A stretch of 64,000 nucleotides of DNA. Origin: UBA1660 sp964462035. GTDB lineage: Bacteria > Myxococcota_A > Polyangia > Polyangiales > Houyiibacteriaceae. The stretch spans positions 62,001-126,000 of the forward strand of contig CAYXAP010000009.1 in NCBI GenBank assembly GCA_964462035.1. The letters are read 5' to 3'. Shown piece after piece: positions 15,516-24,100 of the stretch (position 1 is the stretch's first letter; every line of letters begins with the position of its first letter). Both the position numbers and the translations under genes were made by a program. The notes under the pieces are model-generated. The model saw only the letters and a program-made list of their open reading frames with translations, had not been told where the DNA came from and did no database searches.

Positions 15516-17486
15516 TCAGCGGTGGCGGTCGTAGACCAGGATCTCACAGGTGATCGCCAGGAAGATCACGCGATAGGCGAGCTCCAGCTCGTCCGCGCTC
15601 CGCGTCGCGACGTCCGCGAGGAACGCTCCGACCGTGGTCGGAGGCTCGATCGAAGCCAGCAATCGGGTCCACTGTGCGGGGAGTCGAAAGTCTTCGACCC
15701 GAGAGCGCGGCCGCAACGGGAACGTCAGCGGCTCCTCCCAGTAGGCAGAGAGCCCTGCCTCGAGCTCGGTGAGATCGGCCGCGATCACCGCGTCGCGCAA
15801 CACCTCGAAGCCGGCCTGTTCGAGGGGGAAGGTCTCCTCGTGGCTCCGCGCGTCGCGGGCGAACGCCCATCGACCCTCGCGCCAACGGAAGGCCTCGATC
15901 AGCCGAGCGCGGACCTGCTGGGTGATCGCCCGGAAGAGCTCCACCGGTCGAAGGACGCCGAGGCCGACCAGCGCGTCGCCCAGACGGCCGCCGTATCGTG
16001 GCAGGAGCGCGAGCGCCATCTCGACCTCCATGCGGAGGCAGTGACCGTGGGCGACGAGGTATTCGCCGAGTAGCTCCGAGCGGTCGGTCGAGGCGACGAA
16101 CTCCGGCTCGCCGTCGACGAAGTAGATCTTCTTCCGCCGGCGCTCATCCCAGAGGTGCAGCACGCCGGTCTCGCGGTCACGCATGATCTGGTAGACGATC
16201 GGCACCAGCCGAGCGGCGCCGATCTCTCCACGCCGGTCCGCGCGTACCAGATCCTCGAGGTGCCAGGTCAGCGCCGGCGAGGTGATGAAGCGCGTCAGCT
16301 CGGGCAGCTCGGTGGCCGGCTCGAAGTCCGAGCCTTCCTTCGAAATCGTGGTGTCCCGGTGGATGTGCCCGGAGGTGATCAGCTGCACGAGCCGTGGAAA
16401 GGAGATGGGGCCGACGACCTTCCCGTCGGCCATCCGCACCCGGTAGATCGCCGGCGATGTCGGGCTCATGCCCTGCACGAGGTTCTCGGCCTCGGTGCTG
16501 AGCGACGACGTATCCATCAGCGCGGTGATCTTGCCGGGCACGTCCGCCGGCTGCGTGTAGTCCCGCGTGCTGAGGTTCATCCGCTGGAGCAGGCTCGCGA
16601 GGCGCTCGGCGCCGTGCCCCATGCCGCGGCGCCGGCGGATCTCGGCGAGCGCGTCGGCGAAGACGGCTGCGTTCGGTCGCTGCTCGCGGTCCCGCGCGAG
16701 GCCACGGACGATGATCTTCCGGATGTCCTTCGGGATCCGTCGCTCGCTCCGCTCGAGCACGCTCAGATCGACGTCGCGGATCCGGATCAAGATGTCGAGC
16801 TCGCTCCCACTCCCGAAGAGCGGCTCGCCGACGAGCATCTCCGCGAGGACGGTCGCGAGGGTGAAGACGTCGCTACGACCGTCGATGGGCTTCCCGAGGA
16901 CCTGCTCCGGCGACATGTAGCCGAGCTTGCCGCGGACGTGGCCGTCCTCGGTGTGCCGACTCTGCGCCGCCACCTTGGCGATCCCGAAGTCGCTGAGCTT
17001 CACGTGGCCGGTCGCCGTGAGCAGGACGTTCGCCGGCGACACGTCGCGGTGCACGAAGCCGATGGGCTTGCCGTCGTCGTCCTGGAGTCGGTGCGCGTAG
17101 CCGAGCGCCTGAGCGACCTCCGCCGCGATGTAGAGGGCCGTGTCGAGCGGGATGATGTCGCCGCGACCGGCCGCCGCCCGCATCAGCCGGTTCACGTTGG
17201 TCCCCTCGACCAGCTCCATGGCGAGGAAGAGCGAACCGGAGTGTTCGCCGAAGTCGAAGACCTGGACGACGTTGGGATGCTCGAGTCGAGCGGCCACCTT
17301 GGCCTCGTCGATGAACATCGCGACGAAGTCCGGGTCCCCCGCGTACTGCGGCAGGATCCGCTTCAAGGCCACGCGCTTGGTGAACCCATGGGGGCCCTCG
17401 CGGCGAGCCACGAAGACTTCTGCCATGCCGCCCGTCGCCAAACGGCGGTCGATTCGATAGGGGCCGATGGGGGCCTGAGGGCCCAT
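15516..17486 (-). CDS. Ser/Thr protein kinase with GYF_2 and DUF4388-like C-terminal domains
   Basis: 656 residues. Kinase domain 8-290: glycine loop LATGGMAEVF, Lys42, catalytic H146-R147-D148 in HRDVSPANVLL, DFG 166-168, MSPEQ. Residues about 362-415 match a GYF_2 module (IYRVRMADGKVVGPISFPRL, TTISKEGSDFEPATELPEL). Residues about 425-650 match the DUF4388/PATAN-type region common in myxobacterial signalling proteins (GVLHLWDERRRKKIYFVDGE, LLGEYLVAHG, RLGDALVGLGVL). No transmembrane helix, so it is a soluble kinase with two protein-binding modules. Divergent from a second kinase, with 187 nt between. Confidence 0.92.
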   Translation of the reverse strand: MGPQAPIGPYRIDRRLATGGMAEVFVARREGPHGFTKRVALKRILPQYAGDPDFVAMFIDEAKVAARLEHPNVVQVFDFGEHSGSLFLAMELVEGTNVNRLMRAAAGRGDIIPLDTALYIAAEVAQALGYAHRLQDDDGKPIGFVHRDVSPANVLLTATGHVKLSDFGIAKVAAQSRHTEDGHVRGKLGYMSPEQVLGKPIDGRSDVFTLATVLAEMLVGEPLFGSGSELDILIRIRDVDLSVLERSERRIPKDIRKIIVRGLARDREQRPNAAVFADALAEIRRRRGMGHGAERLASLLQRMNLSTRDYTQPADVPGKITALMDTSSLSTEAENLVQGMSPTSPAIYRVRMADGKVVGPISFPRLVQLITSGHIHRDTTISKEGSDFEPATELPELTRFITSPALTWHLEDLVRADRRGEIGAARLVPIVYQIMRDRETGVLHLWDERRRKKIYFVDGEPEFVASTDRSELLGEYLVAHGHCLRMEVEMALALLPRYGGRLGDALVGLGVLRPVELFRAITQQVRARLIEAFRWREGRWAFARDARSHEETFPLEQAGFEVLRDAVIAADLTELEAGLSAYWEEPLTFPLRPRSRVEDFRLPAQWTRLLASIEPPTTVGAFLADVATRSADELELAYRVIFLAITCEILVYDRHR

Positions 17487-17593
17487 GCGCGATTTGCTCC
17501 GAGCACGCGCGAACTGGGGAGGGCGAGACGCGCGTCTTCATCAAGGTACGACGAACGAAAGCCTTCGGAAAGCATGAGCCGTGAAGGAGGATC

Positions 17594-17621
17594 TTTTCAC
17601 CATGGTCCGGTCGTGTATCAT
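17594..17621 (+). promoter_or_regulatory. Candidate promoter of the second kinase gene
   Basis: TTTTCA (17594-17599) and TATCAT (17616-17621) with 16 nt between them lie in the divergent gap between the kinase genes, about 50 nt before the ATG at 17674. The elements are close to the sigma-70 consensus for a GC-rich genome. Confidence 0.35.
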
Positions 17622-17673
17622 CGCCTCCGCTCTCGGCTGCGAGCTGCAGTGAGACACGGAGGTCAGGACCCGG

Positions 17674-19368
17674 ATGGCGACGGCTCAGGCGCGAACGAAA
17701 GACCCCTACCTCGGCAAGGTGGTCGCTGGACGCTATCGACTCGAGACCCGGCTCGGCGAAGGCGGTATGGGGGTCGTCTACCGAGCCCGCCACGTGCTGA
17801 TCGATCGAGTCGTCGCGCTCAAGCTGATCCGCCCGGATCTGCGAGGCGAGACCCACCTGCGGGCGTGGATGCTCCGGGAGGCCCGCGCGGCCAACCGCGT
17901 GGACCACGCGCACATCGTGGAGATCCACGACGTGGGCGAGACCGACGAGGGCGAGCTCTATCTGGTCATGGAGTACCTGACTGGCATCGCGCTCTCGTCG
18001 GAGATCTCCAAGGGGCCGATGCCCATCCCGCGCGCCGTCGACGTCCTCGAGCAGATGTGCGCCGCGCTCGCGCGTGCCCACGACCTCGGCGTGATCCACC
18101 GCGATCTCAAGAGCGACAACATCATGCTCACCCAGCGCGGTGGTCGTCAGGACTTCGTGAAGATCCTCGACTTCGGCCTCGCGGCGCTCGCCCGCGATCC
18201 GCGCCTGGCGCCCAAGGGCGCCGTCTTCGGCACGCCGGAGTACATGTCGCCGGAGCAGGCGCGTGGCGAGGACGCCGTCTCCAAGAGCGATCTCTACGCG
18301 CTCGGTATCCTCTTCCACGAGATGATGACCGGGAAGCTCCCCTTCCGTTCATCGGACCGCGAGACGCTGCTGGAGATGCAGCGAACGAAGGTCGCCACGA
18401 GCCCACGGACGCTCAACGCCGAGATCCCCGAGCTGGCCGACGCGATCTGTCTGCGGCTGCTCGAGAAGGACCCGGCCAAGCGCTTCCGTGATGGCCACCA
18501 CCTGCAGGAAGAGCTCAAGCGACTGCAGCGGACCCTGCCCTCGACGGCGTGGGACATCCGCGAGCAGCAGGAGGCTCGGCCCGGCGGCGCGCCGCAGCAG
18601 CCGCCGCCCCCGCCGCCCGCGCCCACCCCCGGCGTGGTGGAGTGGAGCCGGCGCGCCTCGAACTTCCTGCGCGCGATGGCGCGGGCCTACCCGAACGGCA
18701 AGGCCCCGGACACGGTGCAGGAGGCCGCCGACAAGATCTGGGACTTCGCCGCGCGCGCGTCCCGACTCGAAGGCGAGCTGGCCAGCCACTCGCGCAAGCT
18801 CGAGGCGATCGAGAAGCGGGGCCGCGCGCTCCGCGCGGAGATCGGTCGTAAGGTCGAAGAGCTCGCTGGCGAGGAGAGCCGCGCGATGCGTGATGCCCAG
18901 CGCGAGCGGGAGCGCGCCGCGCGGACCGAGGCGCAGCGCGCTCGAGCGGAGCAGGAGCTCGGAGCCGCGAAGCGACGCATCGACGCCGGCGAGGGCAGCG
19001 GCGCGCTGCTCCAGGCGGCCGGTCAGGCCCAGGGCCGCATGGAGGCGCTCGCCTCGGTGAAGGCCGACTACGAGCGACGAGCCGCCGAGCGGGAACACTA
19101 CGCCCAGAGCCTCCGGAAGCAGATCGACGACCTCAAGGGTCAGCTCGTCCGTTACAGCGAGGCGCTCGAGAACGACCTGCAGGCCGGCCGCGACCGCATC
19201 GCGACCCGGGTGCGCGAAGCGCTCAGCTACGAGAAGGGCTTCATGGACTCGTCGCAGGTACTGCTCGAGCACCTGCACAGCCGGCCCGAGTGCCAGGAGC
19301 TGCTCGAGAGCGTCGCCAAGGACATGGCCGAAGAAGGCCGCACCCACTCGGGCAACCGCCCCTCGTAG
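17674..19368 (+). CDS. Ser/Thr protein kinase with C-terminal coiled coil
   Basis: 564 residues. Kinase domain about 20-280: RLGEGGMGVVY, Lys50, H142-R143-D144 in IHRDLKSDNIML, DFG 166-168, GTPEYMSPEQARG, ending RFRDGHHLQEEL. A Pro-rich linker (300-320) leads to a long charged helical region (about 350-530; ASRLEGELASHSRKLEAIEK, RDAQRERERAARTEAQRARA) predicted as coiled coil. No transmembrane helix. The coiled coil suggests dimerisation or docking to a filament or partner. It is divergent from another soluble kinase, which suggests joint regulation. Confidence 0.92.
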   Translation: MATAQARTKDPYLGKVVAGRYRLETRLGEGGMGVVYRARHVLIDRVVALKLIRPDLRGETHLRAWMLREARAANRVDHAHIVEIHDVGETDEGELYLVMEYLTGIALSSEISKGPMPIPRAVDVLEQMCAALARAHDLGVIHRDLKSDNIMLTQRGGRQDFVKILDFGLAALARDPRLAPKGAVFGTPEYMSPEQARGEDAVSKSDLYALGILFHEMMTGKLPFRSSDRETLLEMQRTKVATSPRTLNAEIPELADAICLRLLEKDPAKRFRDGHHLQEELKRLQRTLPSTAWDIREQQEARPGGAPQQPPPPPPAPTPGVVEWSRRASNFLRAMARAYPNGKAPDTVQEAADKIWDFAARASRLEGELASHSRKLEAIEKRGRALRAEIGRKVEELAGEESRAMRDAQRERERAARTEAQRARAEQELGAAKRRIDAGEGSGALLQAAGQAQGRMEALASVKADYERRAAEREHYAQSLRKQIDDLKGQLVRYSEALENDLQAGRDRIATRVREALSYEKGFMDSSQVLLEHLHSRPECQELLESVAKDMAEEGRTHSGNRPS

Positions 19369-19374
19369 GCGGAC

Positions 19375-19935
19375 TCAGCCGGCGTTCGAACGGCGCTGCT
19401 CGCGCAGCTCGCGGACGAAGCCGACCACCTGGTCCAGGTGCTTCATGACCTGGAACTCGTGGTTGAAGACGCCCGCGATCACACCGCGCTCGTCGAGCAC
19501 GTAGGTGACCCGGTGGCTCACGGCCGGGAGCCAGCTGAAGAAGGTCTTGAACGAGCGGGAGATCGACCGGTCGGTGTCGGCGATCATCGGGAACGCGACC
19601 TCGTTGCTCTCGGCGAACTCGCACTGGGTGGCGTTGTCGTCGCACGACACGCCGACCACCTCCGCGCCGAGCGCGGTGAGCTCGGGATAGTTGTCGCGGA
19701 AGCCTCGCGTCTCGACCACGCAGTTCCGGGTGAAGGCTTTCCGGAAGAAGTAGAGCACCACCAGTCGCCCGCGCAGCTCGCTCAGCTTGAGCTTTCGGCC
19801 CGTCGTGGTCTCCGCCTCGAAGTCCGGTGCCATCTCTCCCACCTTCAGCACAGCGCGAACATGATGCACCTTTCGCCCGCCATCTCCAAGAAGGGACCCG
19901 ATCGGGGGAGGCGAAAAAGCGTCTTCCGAACTCAA
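19375..19935 (-). CDS. Peroxiredoxin (AhpC/TSA, Bcp-like) with altered active-site loop
   Basis: 186 residues. The thioredoxin-fold peroxiredoxin pattern is clear: VGEMAPDFEAETTTGRKLKL, LVVLYFFRKAFTRNCVVETR, GAEVVGVSCDD, FPMIADTDRSISRSF, RVTYVLDERGVIAGVF. The peroxidatic Cys is C72, with Thr69 kept, but the Pro of PxxxTxxC is Arg65 and the Pro usually after Thr is also absent. Peroxiredoxins reduce H2O2 and organic peroxides with thiol donors. The TTG at 19933-19935 overlaps the upstream stop (TTGA); GTG codons at 19869 and 19851 are alternative starts and would remove a Pro/Gly-rich tail of up to 28 residues. Confidence 0.8.
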   Translation of the reverse strand: MSSEDAFSPPPIGSLLGDGGRKVHHVRAVLKVGEMAPDFEAETTTGRKLKLSELRGRLVVLYFFRKAFTRNCVVETRGFRDNYPELTALGAEVVGVSCDDNATQCEFAESNEVAFPMIADTDRSISRSFKTFFSWLPAVSHRVTYVLDERGVIAGVFNHEFQVMKHLDQVVGFVRELREQRRSNAG

Positions 19936-20498
19936 TTGGAAGGTTGGCTGGCCGGAATTTTCCGGGCGAGCAAGACCCGGATGTGACCGGCCGCGCCCGG
20001 TAGGCTCAGGGTGGTGATCGCCTCGCCCCGCTGGAGGCTCTCGAAGAGCTCCTCGCCCAGGCCGAGCCGGACCTGCCCCGACGCGGGCGAGAGGTTGGGG
20101 TCCAGCTCGGTCAGCTCGCCGACCTCTCTCAGCTCGAGCTCGACCCAGAGGCTCACTCGACGGACGGACATCCCACGGCTGTCGCTACCGACCTGCTCGT
20201 CGCGACCGAGGTCCGTGACCACACCCCGGCGCACCACCGCGGGGGCGTCCGCCGAGCCACGCGAACGCCAGAGCATCGCGAGCACGAAGACCCCTGCGAA
20301 GAGCGGCACCACGCCCGTGAGACGGTAGACCGAGGACACGAACGCCAGCAGGAGCGCGCCCAGGCCGATGGCGGCGAAGGCCACGACCAGCACCGCCTTC
20401 GGGGGCCCGGCGCGGAGCTCCGCGCGGTGCGGGGCGACGTGATCGGCGTGCGCCGCCGCCCAATCGATGTCGTCGGTCACGAGCCGATTGTGCCTCAT
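19932..20498 (-). CDS. Two-TM membrane protein of unknown function
   Basis: 188 residues. Two adjacent transmembrane helices (about 45-67 and 70-90; VLVVAFAAIGLGALLLAFVS, LTGVVPLFAGVFVLAMLW) are followed by a cytoplasmic or periplasmic beta-rich domain (SVRRVSLWVELELREVGELT, VRLGLGEELFESLQRGEAIT, GHIRVLLARKIP). This plan recalls DUF-type membrane proteins that bend membranes or sense pH, but I do not recognise the family. The ATG at 20496-20498 is chosen because longer frames would run into the tRNA gene; a GTG at 20478-20480 is possible. It overlaps the peroxiredoxin gene. Confidence 0.6.
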   Translation of the reverse strand: MRHNRLVTDDIDWAAAHADHVAPHRAELRAGPPKAVLVVAFAAIGLGALLLAFVSSVYRLTGVVPLFAGVFVLAMLWRSRGSADAPAVVRRGVVTDLGRDEQVGSDSRGMSVRRVSLWVELELREVGELTELDPNLSPASGQVRLGLGEELFESLQRGEAITTLSLPGAAGHIRVLLARKIPASQPSN

Positions 20499-20554
20499 CG
20501 GTGTCGCCAACGGATGCGCGACCCCGAGAGCGGTGCTAGCTTCGGCGTCCTCCT

Positions 20555-20639
20555 GGCCGAGTGGCGGAATTGGCAGACGCGGCGGATTCAAAATCCGCTT
20601 CCCTCGGGAGTGTCGGTTCGAGTCCGACCTCGGCTACCA
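20555..20639 (+). tRNA. tRNA-Leu (anticodon CAA)
   Basis: 85 nt class II tRNA. Acceptor ggccgag pairs with ctcggct (one G-T at the end), D-arm gcggaattggcagacgc, anticodon stem gcgga/tccgc with loop ttcaaaa (CAA, reads UUG), long variable arm (ttccctcgggagtg), T-arm with ttcgagt, and an encoded CCA at 20637-20639. It reads TTG leucine codons. It lies in a short gap between the two-TM protein and the LysR gene. Confidence 0.96.
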
Positions 20640-20673
20640 CTGGAGACTCCCGGGCCCGCCCGAGTTCTCCCTC

Positions 20674-21576
20674 TCAAAGCGCCATGGCCCCGAAATGCTC
20701 GACGAGCAGGTCGATGAACGCGCGGGTCCGGCGCGGGACGTATCTCGCCGCTGGATGGAAGACGTAGAGGTCCACGTACGCGTGCTCGGTGAAGTCCTCG
20801 AGCAACGTCTCGACTTCGCCGGCTTCGACCTCCGTGTCGAAGAAGATCGGGAACGCGTACGCGATGCCGAGCCCCTTCATGGTCGCGGCCCAGATCAGCG
20901 CGTTGGAGTTGCTGGTCAGCGGGCCCCTGGTGTGGACCACGATCGGCTCGCCGTCCGGGGTCTCGAAGTACCAGTCGCGAGCGGTGTAGCTGATGCAGTC
21001 GAAGGCGCGGAGCTCGGCCGGGTGCGAGGGACGCCCGTGGCGCTCGAGATACGATGGGGCCGCGAATAGGCCGACGGGAAAGCGGAGCAGCTGGCGCCCG
21101 CGCATCGAGGTGTCTTCGAAGCGCCGATGCGGACGCTTGCCCGCCACGACCACGTCGAAGCCCGCGTCGAAGTGCTCGCTCGGGTCTCGCATGATCTCGA
21201 TCTCGAGCACGACGTCGGGGTGCGCCGCGATGTAGGCGGGAACGGCTTCGTACTGCAGCCCTGCACCGGAGAAGTAGTTCGGCATCGCCACGCGCAGACG
21301 GCCACGCGGCTCGCTCGACACCTCGCGAGCCTGCTCGATGGCCGCCTCCACCCGTTCGGGCACATCGGCCACGTTGTCGAAGAACGCCTGGCCCGCGTCG
21401 GTGAGCCGCAGCGAGCGCGTGGTGCGGTGGATCAGCTGGACCTCGAGCCGGGCCTCCAGGCCCTGGATCCGCTTGGTCACCGCGGCCCGACTGACTCCCA
21501 ACACCTGGGCGGCGTCCTTGAAGGACCCCCGGCGTACGACCTCCGTGAAGGTGGCGACATCGTCGAGGGTGCCCAT
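20674..21576 (-). CDS. LysR-family transcriptional regulator
   Basis: 300 residues. N-terminal winged helix (TFTEVVRRGSFKDAAQVLGV, SRAAVTKRIQGLEARLEVQL) and a LysR substrate-binding domain (GRLRVAMPNYFSGAGLQYEA, VVVAGKRPHRRFED, MKGLGIAYAFPIFF). It belongs to the group near CrgA/DntR-type regulators of small-molecule metabolism. It is divergent from the Cys-rich lipoprotein gene, with a LysR-type box in the shared gap, so autoregulation and control of that gene are likely. The effector is unknown. Confidence 0.9.
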   Translation of the reverse strand: MGTLDDVATFTEVVRRGSFKDAAQVLGVSRAAVTKRIQGLEARLEVQLIHRTTRSLRLTDAGQAFFDNVADVPERVEAAIEQAREVSSEPRGRLRVAMPNYFSGAGLQYEAVPAYIAAHPDVVLEIEIMRDPSEHFDAGFDVVVAGKRPHRRFEDTSMRGRQLLRFPVGLFAAPSYLERHGRPSHPAELRAFDCISYTARDWYFETPDGEPIVVHTRGPLTSNSNALIWAATMKGLGIAYAFPIFFDTEVEAGEVETLLEDFTEHAYVDLYVFHPAARYVPRRTRAFIDLLVEHFGAMAL

Positions 21577-21597
21577 GGATGGAGGCTAGCTCTCCTG

Positions 21598-21612
21598 TTG
21601 AGCATCCTTCAA
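21598..21612. promoter_or_regulatory. LysR box (T-N11-A) in the divergent gap
   Basis: The 15-bp element ttgagcatccttcaa has perfect TTGA/TCAA arms around 7 nt and contains the T-N11-A core typical of LysR regulators. It lies between the LysR start (21576) and the start of the lipoprotein gene (21687), 22 nt from the LysR start codon, the usual site of autoregulation. Confidence 0.5.
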
Positions 21613-21686
21613 TAGAGAGTTGACCATTGCTCCCTTATGGCGCTCCCACGTGGCAGCTAGACCGATTGGCCGAAGGAGACGTGGCG

Positions 21687-23357
21687 ATGACGAGCATGCA
21701 GCGATGGAGTGTCCTTGCGGTCTGGTGGATGGTGCCGGTCGCCGGGTGTGGCGATGACGCGCCGAGAACCGATTCCGGTGCGCCCACGGACCTCGGAGCC
21801 GCACGCGACACCGGGGCGATGGAACCCGACGCGAGCGCTCCCGCCGACACCGACGGGGGTGTCGATGGCGGGGTGGAGGACGAGCTCGGGACGTTCATCG
21901 CCGAGGCGTCGAGTGCCGTGTGCGAGGCGCTCTACCGCTGCTGCGATGGAGAGGAGGTCATCGACTTCTTCGCTCCCCATCGCGAGTCGCCGCGCTACGA
22001 GGAGCTGGCTGACCGCATTCCGCCCGCGGCGGCGCTCGACGCGAGCTCGTGCCCGACGCTCGTGGCGGACATGATGGCCGAGAGCCCGTTCGGCGACTGG
22101 GTCGATCAGGCCCGAGCGGAACTCGTGCGCTTCGAGCCCGAGGCCTTCCGTGCATGCCTCGCCGAGCTCGACTCGGCCGCGTGCGGCTCGGAGGTCCGTG
22201 CGGCTCTCTATGACAACACCTGCTTCGGCCTCGCAGCCCCAGCCGGTGGCGGCGAGCGCCGCGAGACGTTCACCCGAACCGCCGCCCTCGGCGACGACTG
22301 CCGACCGATCCGCGACGGGATCGGCGCCGCGTTCTACGGGAGCTGCGATCCCGACGTCGGCTTCTGCTGCTACATCGACCCCGCCAACCCGTCGATCGGA
22401 TGCACCTACCCCTTCGACGGAGACGGAAACCCGCGCGAGGGCGTCTGCCAGCGAGCCAACGCCCCTGGCGAGAGCTGCGGCTTCGTGCCGCCGCTGCAGC
22501 TCTGCCAGACCGGAGTCGACTGCGACGACGAAGCCGGCCGCTGCGTCGCAACCGCAGAAACTCCTCTCGGCCTGGGTGACACCTGCGTCGACGACGATTT
22601 CTTCCTGCTCGGCGAATGCACCGACGGCTGGTGCGACATTCTCGGCAGCAAGATCTGCGAGCCGCTGGGAGCCGACGGCGACGACTGCTCCGGCGCCGCC
22701 GAGTGTGCCAGTGGCGCGTGCGTCGACGGCACGTGCGGGACGTCGACCTTCTGTGGGGAAGACGGTCCAATGCCGGACATGGGCGTCGCCACGGACATGG
22801 GCGTCACCGCCGACATGGGCGTCGCCGCCGACATGGGCGTCGCCACGGACATGGCGGTCGCGAGCCTCGGTGAGACCTGCGCCGACGCACCGATGCTCAC
22901 CGACCTGAGCTCGCCTTCGGCCGGGCCCTTCGACCGAGAGCTCATGGGGCTCTACGGGTCCAGCGACGACACCAACCCCTACATGGGCGGCACGAACGAG
23001 CTGGGCTGCAGCTTCGTGTACGACGCGGTGGGCAACGACCGGGTCTACGCCCTGGCGGTCGACCCGGGTCAGACCCTCTCGCTCCGCCTGACCAGTGGTG
23101 TGCGGGGAGCGGTCTACCTCCTGGACTCCTGCAGCCCGGTGACCTGGCCCGACTACGACGGGTCGGGTGCGTGTGGGAGCAACGAGTACGCGGTGCAGAG
23201 CTTCTGTACGGCGCTCTCCTGTGACCCGCTCGAATGGACCTGGACCTACCCGACCACCCTCGGTGGGAGCGCGACCAGTCCGCACACCTTCTACCTGGTC
23301 ATCGACTCGCTGGACTCCACCGCGACGGCCTTCACGCTGGAATGGAGCCTCTCGTGA
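21687..23357 (+). CDS. Cys-rich secreted lipoprotein with MGV/TD repeats
   Basis: 556 residues. The ATG (21687) follows GAAGGAG by 8 nt. A lipobox ends the signal peptide (VPVAGC). The mature protein has an acidic Asp/Ala/Pro-rich spacer, a Cys-rich block of paired motifs (CCDGEEV, GFCCYIDPANPSIGC, DDCSGAAECASGACVDGTCG), a short repeat of MGVATD type (about 365-395), and a C-terminal beta domain (RVYALAVDPGQTLSLRLTSG, TFYLVIDSLDSTATAFTLEW) similar to pre-peptidase C-terminal domains. This architecture is common among myxobacterial surface lipoproteins. Function unknown. It precedes the CpcT-like lipoprotein gene with a 4-nt overlap. Confidence 0.75.
   Translation: MTSMQRWSVLAVWWMVPVAGCGDDAPRTDSGAPTDLGAARDTGAMEPDASAPADTDGGVDGGVEDELGTFIAEASSAVCEALYRCCDGEEVIDFFAPHRESPRYEELADRIPPAAALDASSCPTLVADMMAESPFGDWVDQARAELVRFEPEAFRACLAELDSAACGSEVRAALYDNTCFGLAAPAGGGERRETFTRTAALGDDCRPIRDGIGAAFYGSCDPDVGFCCYIDPANPSIGCTYPFDGDGNPREGVCQRANAPGESCGFVPPLQLCQTGVDCDDEAGRCVATAETPLGLGDTCVDDDFFLLGECTDGWCDILGSKICEPLGADGDDCSGAAECASGACVDGTCGTSTFCGEDGPMPDMGVATDMGVTADMGVAADMGVATDMAVASLGETCADAPMLTDLSSPSAGPFDRELMGLYGSSDDTNPYMGGTNELGCSFVYDAVGNDRVYALAVDPGQTLSLRLTSGVRGAVYLLDSCSPVTWPDYDGSGACGSNEYAVQSFCTALSCDPLEWTWTYPTTLGGSATSPHTFYLVIDSLDSTATAFTLEWSLS
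22776..22865 (+). repeat. Five tandem 18-bp units in the Cys-rich lipoprotein gene
   Basis: Units starting gacatgggcgtcgcc begin at 22776, 22794, 22812, 22830 and 22848; the last is diverged. They encode the DMGVAT / DMGVTA stretch of the host protein. The unit length keeps the frame, so copy number can change without a frameshift. Confidence 0.85.
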
Positions 23358-24070
23358 GGGGCTCGGCAACGAAGCCTCTGGCCCTCGCGCTCTTGATCGC
23401 CGCGTGCGGCGAAGGGTCGGCGACCCCGTCCGACACGGTCGTGGATGGCGGTTCGATGGAGGACGGCGGTTCGATGGAGGATGCCGCTCGGCCCGACGCG
23501 GAGAGCGTCGAGGCGCGCCTCGAGCGCTACCTCACCGGGCGGTTCTCCTCCGGAGCGCAGGCAGCGACCGAGCCGGCGTACTTCGACATTCGACTCGCGA
23601 CGTGCCCGGTATCGGCACCCGAGCTCGGCGAGCGCGTGCTCTACGTCGAGCAAGCGGCCGCGGGCTCGCTCGACGCACCGTACCGGCAGCGGCTCTACGT
23701 CGTGGAGCCGGGCGACGAACTCGCCGAGGCCCGTTCGCGCGTGTTCGAGCTCGCCGACGCCGACGCTTGGATCGGCGCCTGCGCCGAAGATGCCCCCCGC
23801 ACCGCGACCGCTGCCGACGCAACGGAGAAGGTGGGCTGTGCGGTGCACCTGCGATGGGAGTCCGCAGAGGACCGCTTCGTCGGTGGGACCGTCGGCGAAG
23901 GCTGCGAGAGCAGCCTGAACGGGGCCAGCCATGCCTCGAGCGAGGTCACGATCGACACGGAGCTCCTCGAGTCGTGGGACCGGGGCTTCGACTCCAGCGG
24001 TGCACAGGTGTGGGGAGCGACGGCGGGCGCGTATCGCTTCGACCGACTCGACGCCATCCGCGAGCGATGA
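23354..24070 (+). CDS. CpcT/CpeT-family lipoprotein
   Basis: 238 residues. The GTG at 23354 overlaps the upstream stop (GTGA) and follows GGAG by 6 nt; it begins a lipoprotein signal peptide (PLALALLIAACGEG). The mature part has the CpcT/CpeT (DUF1001) pattern: RLERYLTGRFSSGAQAATEP, AYFDIRLATCPVS, LYVEQAAAGSLDAPYRQRLY, VVEPGDELAEARSRVFEL, GCAVHLRWE and a C-terminal beta part. In cyanobacteria this fold attaches bilins to phycobiliproteins; in non-phototrophs the role is unknown and bilin binding is not proven. Lipidation would place it in the envelope. It is co-transcribed with the Cys-rich lipoprotein. Confidence 0.75.
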   Translation: MRGSATKPLALALLIAACGEGSATPSDTVVDGGSMEDGGSMEDAARPDAESVEARLERYLTGRFSSGAQAATEPAYFDIRLATCPVSAPELGERVLYVEQAAAGSLDAPYRQRLYVVEPGDELAEARSRVFELADADAWIGACAEDAPRTATAADATEKVGCAVHLRWESAEDRFVGGTVGEGCESSLNGASHASSEVTIDTELLESWDRGFDSSGAQVWGATAGAYRFDRLDAIRER

Positions 24071-24100
24071 TGCGCCGTCGACGTCGGGACGCTCGGACCC

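Noticed and set aside
16155..18491. A 778-codon plus-strand frame across the two kinase genes
   Set aside because: It lies opposite a kinase with a complete catalytic core and has no protein-like pattern.
21657..23369. A 570-codon minus-strand frame opposite the Cys-rich lipoprotein
   Set aside because: The plus strand has signal peptide, lipobox and ribosome binding site; the minus frame is an artefact of GC-rich codon use.
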